From Rhynochetos jubatus (taxonomy: Eukaryota; Chordata; Aves; Eurypygiformes; Rhynochetidae), in contig CM050648.1 in the NCBI GenBank assembly GCA_027574665.1, positions 139,004,175 to 139,068,174 of the forward strand: 64,000 bases of DNA. Reading direction: 5' to 3'. The position numbers and the translations under genes are program-made. This document shows, piece by piece, positions 62,001 to 64,000 of the stretch. The notes beneath the pieces were generated by a model. It was not told the DNA's origin, searched no databases, and was given only the letters and a program-made list of their open reading frames with translations. Each line of letters starts with the position of its first letter. The stretch's first letter is position 1.

Positions 62001-62699
62001 ACAAATAAAAAGTCCCACAGAATTGTCTGAATACCCCTAATCTTTAGCTTACTTAGTCCATATAGGAACTTATAGGCTTAGGTTCAATTAAATGATGCTT
62101 CTGAAAAAAAAAAAATAAAGAAATCTGAGTGTTTTCCCAAAAGTCTTCCTAAACTTGAGTATCTGAAGCTACTGGAATTATAGTATACCTGAACACTGTC
62201 ATAATGATGGCCAAAAAAATCATTTGTAGATAAAACTTGTGTATGCATTTGCAAATATGCTCTGCTGTTTCATATTTCTGCCAAAGCTGAAACATTCATT
62301 ACCTTTGTTTCACAGGGCTGTTCTTGAAATTGTAGGCAATTGAACAATGTTCTGAAAAAATATTTCCCAATTGCATTTGGGAAGCAATTGAATGTGAAGA
62401 AGCCATATTTTATACCATTCCATTGGTAACTACAAAATAACATATGGTCTCATAATAATGTAAACTGAAAATTCTTTTCATTACTCAATCTCTATTATTA
62501 CTCTGGCAAGTTTAGAGCAACTTTTTGACACAGACTGCACTACCTTTGCTCATCGGTTTAGGCAGGTTAATGAGCACTACTGCTAGTAACCTCATCTCAC
62601 ATGAGTTACCTCTCATTTTCTGTAGCTTCTTGTAAAGCTTCAAGTTCATTTTTTAAATATTCTTCATGCTTGCTGAGAATTATATAGGTGGGCTTCCAG
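40805..62699 (-). CDS. SIX6OS1: SIX6OS1 (C14orf39) gene, 14 coding exons, 5' part missing
   Basis: Gene-level entry; exons are listed separately. SIX6OS1 is a meiosis-specific protein of the synaptonemal complex central element that works with SYCE1 in chromosome synapsis (known for the mammalian family). Fourteen minus-strand exons, all with GT-AG introns and compatible phases, encode 510 residues plus stop, against about 509 in the matching part of the roughly 587-residue human protein as I recall it. Landmarks include [50 protein letters not shown] and [11 protein letters not shown]. Residues 1-180 are charged and look coiled-coil. The rest looks disordered, rich in S, T, E and P. About 78 N-terminal residues, reported as the SYCE1-binding part in mammals, are not found here. 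Residue numbers in the exon entries count from the first complete codon, a tryptophan. Confidence 0.93.
41008..42194 (-). other. SIX6OS1 intron m-n
   Basis: AT-rich intron between exon m and the last exon; nothing else recognised. Confidence 0.85.
42195..42252 (-). CDS. SIX6OS1: SIX6OS1 exon m
   Basis: A 58-base exon with acceptor ctttacatttcag and donor gtaagt. It encodes [19 protein letters not shown], matching human NEHYSARNLNPLSSEQEI. It contains a run of eight cytosines on the coding strand (42205-42212), a slippage-prone site within the reading frame. Confidence 0.9.
42253..43550 (-). other. SIX6OS1 intron l-m with a possible MIR-like relic
   Basis: The plus strand near 43.02-43.06 kb reads gatacctgggttcaaatccc, like the B-box region of a tRNA-derived SINE such as MIR, followed by sequence that no longer matches anything I recognise. 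The rest is featureless. Confidence 0.5.
43551..43686 (-). CDS. SIX6OS1: SIX6OS1 exon l ([12 protein letters not shown] motif)
   Basis: A 136-base exon after acceptor ttctatctttacag, with donor gtaaaa. It encodes residues 380-424, starting [17 protein letters not shown] and ending [20 protein letters not shown]. Human has [19 protein letters not shown], making this one of the most conserved short motifs in the disordered half. The function of the motif is unknown to me. Confidence 0.92.
43687..44206 (-). other. SIX6OS1 intron k-l
   Basis: A 520-base intron with a T-rich acceptor end; nothing else seen. Confidence 0.85.
44207..44364 (-). CDS. SIX6OS1: SIX6OS1 exon k
   Basis: A 158-base exon after acceptor ctttttaatag. 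It encodes residues 327-378 and contains [17 protein letters not shown] and [10 protein letters not shown], matching human VEERAENFPRTSE and IQFPKSPSFE. Two donors are possible. The gtatga site at 44206 gives phase 2 and joins in frame to the next exon, so it was chosen over a gtgagc site further on that would break the frame. The two TP motifs (APETPEF, SKTPPF) are conserved and look like proline-directed phosphorylation sites (inference). Confidence 0.9.
44365..45980 (-). other. SIX6OS1 intron j-k (hosts the LTR)
   Basis: A 1.6-kb intron, about a third of it the LTR-like element. The flanks are AT-rich unique sequence. Confidence 0.85.
44914..45473 (+). mobile_element. probable avian ERVL-type solo LTR in a SIX6OS1 intron
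   Basis: An old LTR of endogenous retrovirus type in the intron between exons j and k, antisense to the gene. Landmarks that recur in avian ERVL LTRs as I remember them are the start tggttttggctgagag, a middle block with gacagctgaccccaactgac and ccaaagggatattccacact, the late block gaactgtctttacctcaacc, and an end with tgctggctggtgttaatcca. No internal retroviral genes are seen, so it is a solo LTR. Ends are uncertain by a few bases, and I could not find a clean target-site duplication. Confidence 0.65.
45981..46051 (-). CDS. SIX6OS1: SIX6OS1 exon j
   Basis: A 71-base exon with acceptor ttttttgtacag and a near-consensus donor gtaagc. It encodes residues 304-326 ([20 protein letters not shown], then IPQ). 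Human similarity is low, but phases (1 in, 0 out) and splice sites fit. The intron just downstream contains the LTR-like element. Confidence 0.82.
46052..47133 (-). other. SIX6OS1 intron i-j
   Basis: A 1.1-kb intron with the diverged 38-bp-period direct repeat; otherwise nothing seen. Confidence 0.85.
46312..46373. repeat. diverged direct repeat, period 38
   Basis: The segment agctattgttccctgagagc plus gcta (46312-46335) recurs at 46350-46373 with three differences, in the intron between exons i and j of SIX6OS1. Confidence 0.75.
47134..47198 (-). CDS. SIX6OS1: SIX6OS1 exon i
   Basis: A 65-base exon after a long pyrimidine-rich acceptor (tttttgtcttttag), with donor gtaaag. It encodes [20 protein letters not shown] then I, preceded by the arginine split across the junction. 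The human sequence at this place is RLLTPQKQSNSNQW. Polar and probably disordered. Confidence 0.9.
47282..47367 (-). CDS. SIX6OS1: SIX6OS1 exon h
   Basis: An 86-base exon with acceptor tatgttttag and donor gtaact. It encodes residues 253-280 ([20 protein letters not shown], then GLPSQMQF) and ends with a split arginine. Human has QIFNDSAVDNHSKCSHITTI, then SSQKFMQV, at this place. The intron to the next exon is only 83 bases. Confidence 0.87.
47368..49412 (-). other. SIX6OS1 intron g-h
   Basis: A 2.0-kb intron. A plus-strand frame of 127 codons (47.95-48.33 kb) shows no family resemblance. No repeat was identified. Confidence 0.8.
49413..49492 (-). CDS. SIX6OS1: SIX6OS1 exon g
   Basis: An 80-base exon with acceptor taatttag and donor gtatgc. 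It encodes residues 227-252 ([20 protein letters not shown], then ENLSQ), serine-rich and apparently disordered. Similarity to human is weak (KEES, then LANIDF). The call rests mainly on splice sites, frame (phase 1 in, phase 0 out) and position between two well-matched exons. Confidence 0.82.
49493..49953 (-). other. SIX6OS1 intron f-g
   Basis: A 461-base AT-rich intron; nothing else seen. Confidence 0.85.
49954..50093 (-). CDS. SIX6OS1: SIX6OS1 exon f
   Basis: A 140-base exon with acceptor tttttag and donor gtgcag. It encodes residues 180-225, beginning [20 protein letters not shown] and containing [18 protein letters not shown]. The human counterpart begins IFGKDEH and contains SQKLVRPIKMHSSEP. 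It is the first exon of the low-complexity half. The 5.5-kb intron before it carries the 1.3-kb CR1 insertion. Confidence 0.9.
50094..55600 (-). other. SIX6OS1 intron e-f (hosts CR1)
   Basis: The largest intron seen, 5.5 kb. It contains the plus-strand CR1 copy at 51.7-53.0 kb. The remaining 4.2 kb is AT-rich, without recognised exons or other repeats. Confidence 0.85.
51734..53047 (+). mobile_element. CR1 LINE fragment, 5'-truncated, in a SIX6OS1 intron
   Basis: About 1.3 kb of CR1 on the plus strand, antisense to the gene. Broken reverse transcriptase frames are visible: [46 protein letters not shown], then FAEDTKL where the CR1 catalytic box is normally FADDTKL. Towards the end come [20 protein letters not shown] and [18 protein letters not shown]. 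It ends in the usual CR1 3' tail (tgatctttaaggttccttc, then ...atgattctgtg) without a poly(A) tail. Several frameshifts and the altered catalytic aspartate show that it is dead. It belongs to the same subfamily as the copies at 19.8 and 28.5 kb (shared ccatggcaggg and actagaccaggttgctc-type 3' block). Confidence 0.93.
55601..55695 (-). CDS. SIX6OS1: SIX6OS1 exon e
   Basis: A 95-base exon after a strong pyrimidine tract and acceptor (ttctttatctttcaag), ending at a gtacac donor. It encodes residues 148-178, starting [19 protein letters not shown] and ending KEFKG, with a split arginine codon. It lies at the end of the predicted coiled-coil half and matches human EEKNKNTENRKELKER in composition and length. 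A separate splice-competent 46-nt segment lies 75 bases upstream and is described as a possible cassette exon. Confidence 0.9.
55696..56857 (-). other. SIX6OS1 intron d-e
   Basis: A 1.2-kb intron holding the 46-nt splice-competent segment near its 3' end. Confidence 0.85.
55771..55816 (-). other. splice-competent 46-nt segment, possible poison cassette exon of SIX6OS1
   Basis: Within the intron between exons d and e, the minus strand has a strong acceptor (tttatttttttcag) followed 46 bases later by CATCAG and a gtttgg donor. Forty-six bases do not preserve frame. Included between exons d and e it would put a TGA at the third codon of exon e. The human protein has no counterpart at this place. 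It is either a decoy or a regulated cassette that triggers nonsense-mediated decay. Confidence 0.3.
56858..56978 (-). CDS. SIX6OS1: SIX6OS1 exon d (KINYLKK coiled coil)
   Basis: A 121-base exon ending at a gtaact donor in phase 0. It encodes residues 108-147: [19 protein letters not shown], then a glutamate- and lysine-rich helix ending KINYLKK (human INYLNQ). The acceptor used here follows catgaaag. It has almost no polypyrimidine tract, but it is chosen because it gives the frame and the human-like [14 protein letters not shown] joint. A second in-phase AG 12 bases downstream would start at 56966 and drop four residues. Confidence 0.85.
56979..57394 (-). other. SIX6OS1 intron c-d
   Basis: A 416-base intron ending at an acceptor with almost no pyrimidine tract. 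Confidence 0.8.
57395..57437 (-). CDS. SIX6OS1: SIX6OS1 exon c (43-nt microexon)
   Basis: A 43-base exon after a good acceptor (atttctgcag), ending at a gtatcc donor just before an in-frame TAA. It changes phase from 1 to 2, which is exactly what the flanking exons require. It encodes [13 protein letters not shown], matching human VPAPFPSLTKWTLN. Including it makes the span from the previous exon to the next the same length as in human. It is too short for ORF-based detection. Confidence 0.85.
57438..57917 (-). other. SIX6OS1 intron b-c
   Basis: A 480-base AT-rich intron with a good acceptor; nothing else seen. Confidence 0.8.
57918..58105 (-). CDS. SIX6OS1: SIX6OS1 exon b (YKEVLKQ coiled-coil exon)
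   Basis: A 188-base exon after the acceptor tttttatag, ending at a gtacta donor. It encodes residues 31-92, beginning [16 protein letters not shown] and continuing through [18 protein letters not shown]. This is the best conserved block against human ([32 protein letters not shown]). It is a highly charged helix. The open frame runs past the donor for 19 codons, but the chosen donor is the one that joins in frame to the next exon and keeps the human length. The 4.5-kb intron upstream is one of the largest in the gene. Confidence 0.93.
58106..62609 (-). other. SIX6OS1 intron a-b
   Basis: A 4.5-kb AT-rich intron with the palindromic relic at 58.4-58.5 kb. The reading frame and protein length joining exons a and b match human, so no exon is missing here. 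Confidence 0.85.
58431..58515. repeat. candidate palindromic MITE-like relic
   Basis: The ends gccaaattctgtttg and aacaaaaatttggc form an imperfect inverted repeat, and the centre has the internal inverted pair ctccac and gtggag. It lies in the intron between exons a and b of SIX6OS1 and has the same general pattern as the candidate at 14.9 kb. Confidence 0.4.
62610..62699 (-). CDS. SIX6OS1: SIX6OS1 exon a (first exon visible)
   Basis: Ninety coding bases between an acceptor reading ctctccacag and a donor reading gtaact. The first base completes a codon begun in an exon outside the recognised region; the exon ends two bases into a codon. It encodes residues 1-29, starting WKPT and containing [20 protein letters not shown]. 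The human protein has WKPT and KHEDYM at the same spacing, and the distance from the W to the MYxDY motif in the next exon is identical (36 residues). Helical, probable coiled coil. Confidence 0.9.
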
Positions 62700-64000
62700 C
62701 TGTGGAGAGAGTACAAAAAAAGAAAGCATATAAGTGGTGTTTCCTAAGAAAAGGAAATGAAGACATCAAGTTACTTTAGCTAGCTTACTAGAACAAATAA
62801 TCTACTTAATGTTTTCAAAGTCAAACATAAACGGGTTTAGAACAGAAAGCATTCACATACGTGCATTTGTTTTCTTAAGATTTCAAAGATGCAAATTCAA
62901 GAATATAGACATTGAATTAGCAAAGATTATAAAGCACTTTTTAAGGAATAAATAAAGTGAGCTTCACAAATTTTTGGAGACTAATGCTGACCAGTTAGGC
63001 AACTAAATGCACATATGAGGTACTGAGAACAGCGCCATCAGTAAATCCATTAGATATGTACAATCTCCTTGTTGCAAATGCACACAGCTTCGTTCTCACC
63101 AGTATCACCAGCACCTATCTCATACCTAAAATGCAAGTAGCAATCAGGAACTCAGAATTTCCTCCATTTGCTCAGAAGGTCCTGCTCAGAAAACAGGCAC
63201 AAAGAGATGCCATCTTTCAGCACAAAACCACAGATACTGGGAGCACTGACCTGGCAGCTTGGAGTCACAGGTCCACATACCACCTCTTCCTGAACCCAAC
63301 CTCTGCTCTTCCAGGAAAACACACCAGCTAACAGTTAATGGCAGATGAGAACTAAACTTTGGCTGCTGCCAAGTAACATTCTGTTCTACCCCCAAGTCAC
63401 CATCCGCATATATTTCCATATTTCATGCGGTTGGTGCCTATATGGCATGTCTACACTGTTAAATGCACCCATTTCAGAAACCTCTCTCCAGACAAGAGGT
63501 GCCGAGCGGCTCATACACGTCTCGTTACTAGATTCCTCTAGAGCAAACTGATGGGTCCGCATTCTGTAATGCTTAGCCTGGACCTCCTCTCATGTACGGC
63601 CTTGAAATCATTTCAGGAGCCACCTATAATGTAAGGGCTATGCTGCAGCCCACCGACGTAGTTTTCTTACAGCAGGATACTGTAGGTTGTACTGAAATCA
63701 CTGCAACTTCAGGGAATACATAAGGGACTTACGACTAGTAAACTAATAGTACTTTCTCAATATCCAGGTATTAGAGAAGCCTCTTCCTCAAATAGGGGAA
63801 CTTTAGAAAGACAGGCAGATAAACTTTCTGATTCAAGTGAAATTCAGATGTGGTCTTTAGGAGAGGCATATAATGATTCTTTAAAAAGAAAGCATCGTGC
63901 CTGAAGGAAGATGGTGTAAGGAGCCTGGATGGCTCCTACCCTCCAGCTGAGGTAACAGCTGTCAGAAAAGACATTTTCAAGGTTGCAACTGAACAAATGG
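62700..64000 (-). other. 5' intronic sequence of SIX6OS1, no exon found
   Basis: Exon a begins inside a codon, so at least one more exon must lie upstream. I looked on the minus strand for something like the human CKHSEEIKDNCRN segment and did not find it, so the first exons are probably beyond the right edge. Confidence 0.6.

Noticed and set aside
1..64000. CRISPR arrays, operons, phage or plasmid systems
   Set aside because: The window is vertebrate nuclear DNA; the only regular array is the 45-bp minisatellite, which has no spacers.

Overview
The window looks like avian nuclear DNA. It carries several CR1 non-LTR retrotransposon copies of bird type, a probable avian ERVL-type solo LTR, long AT-rich non-coding stretches, and GT-AG introns of vertebrate size. 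I cannot name the species. No prokaryotic features (operons, CRISPR, IS elements) are present.

Right part (about 40.3-64.0 kb): one minus-strand gene, which I identify as SIX6OS1 (C14orf39), a meiotic synaptonemal complex central element protein. I assembled 14 coding exons by translating the minus strand between splice sites and comparing with the human protein as I remember it. All 13 exon junctions keep frame. The exons code for 510 residues plus stop, from the tryptophan that corresponds to about human residue 79 to the C-terminus. The first coding exons (about 78 residues in human) and the promoter are not recognisable here and should lie to the right. The introns hold a 1.3-kb CR1 copy, a probable ERV LTR (both antisense to the gene), and a potential 46-nt poison cassette.

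Left part (1 to about 40.3 kb): I see no convincing protein-coding gene. This fits the human arrangement, in which the space between PPM1A and the 3' end of SIX6OS1 is a long intergenic interval and SIX6, SIX1 and SIX4 lie beyond SIX6OS1. It contains three CR1 copies on the minus strand (19.78-20.45, 21.79-23.86 and 28.45-28.59 kb), a 12-copy 45-bp minisatellite (13.67-14.21 kb), a (CA)n microsatellite inside a CR1 copy, small tandem duplications, older repeat relics, and AT-rich islands dense in homeodomain core motifs that could be long-range enhancers of the SIX cluster.

The gene identity and exon structure are well supported. Ages and names of repeat families, and all regulatory proposals, are inference.
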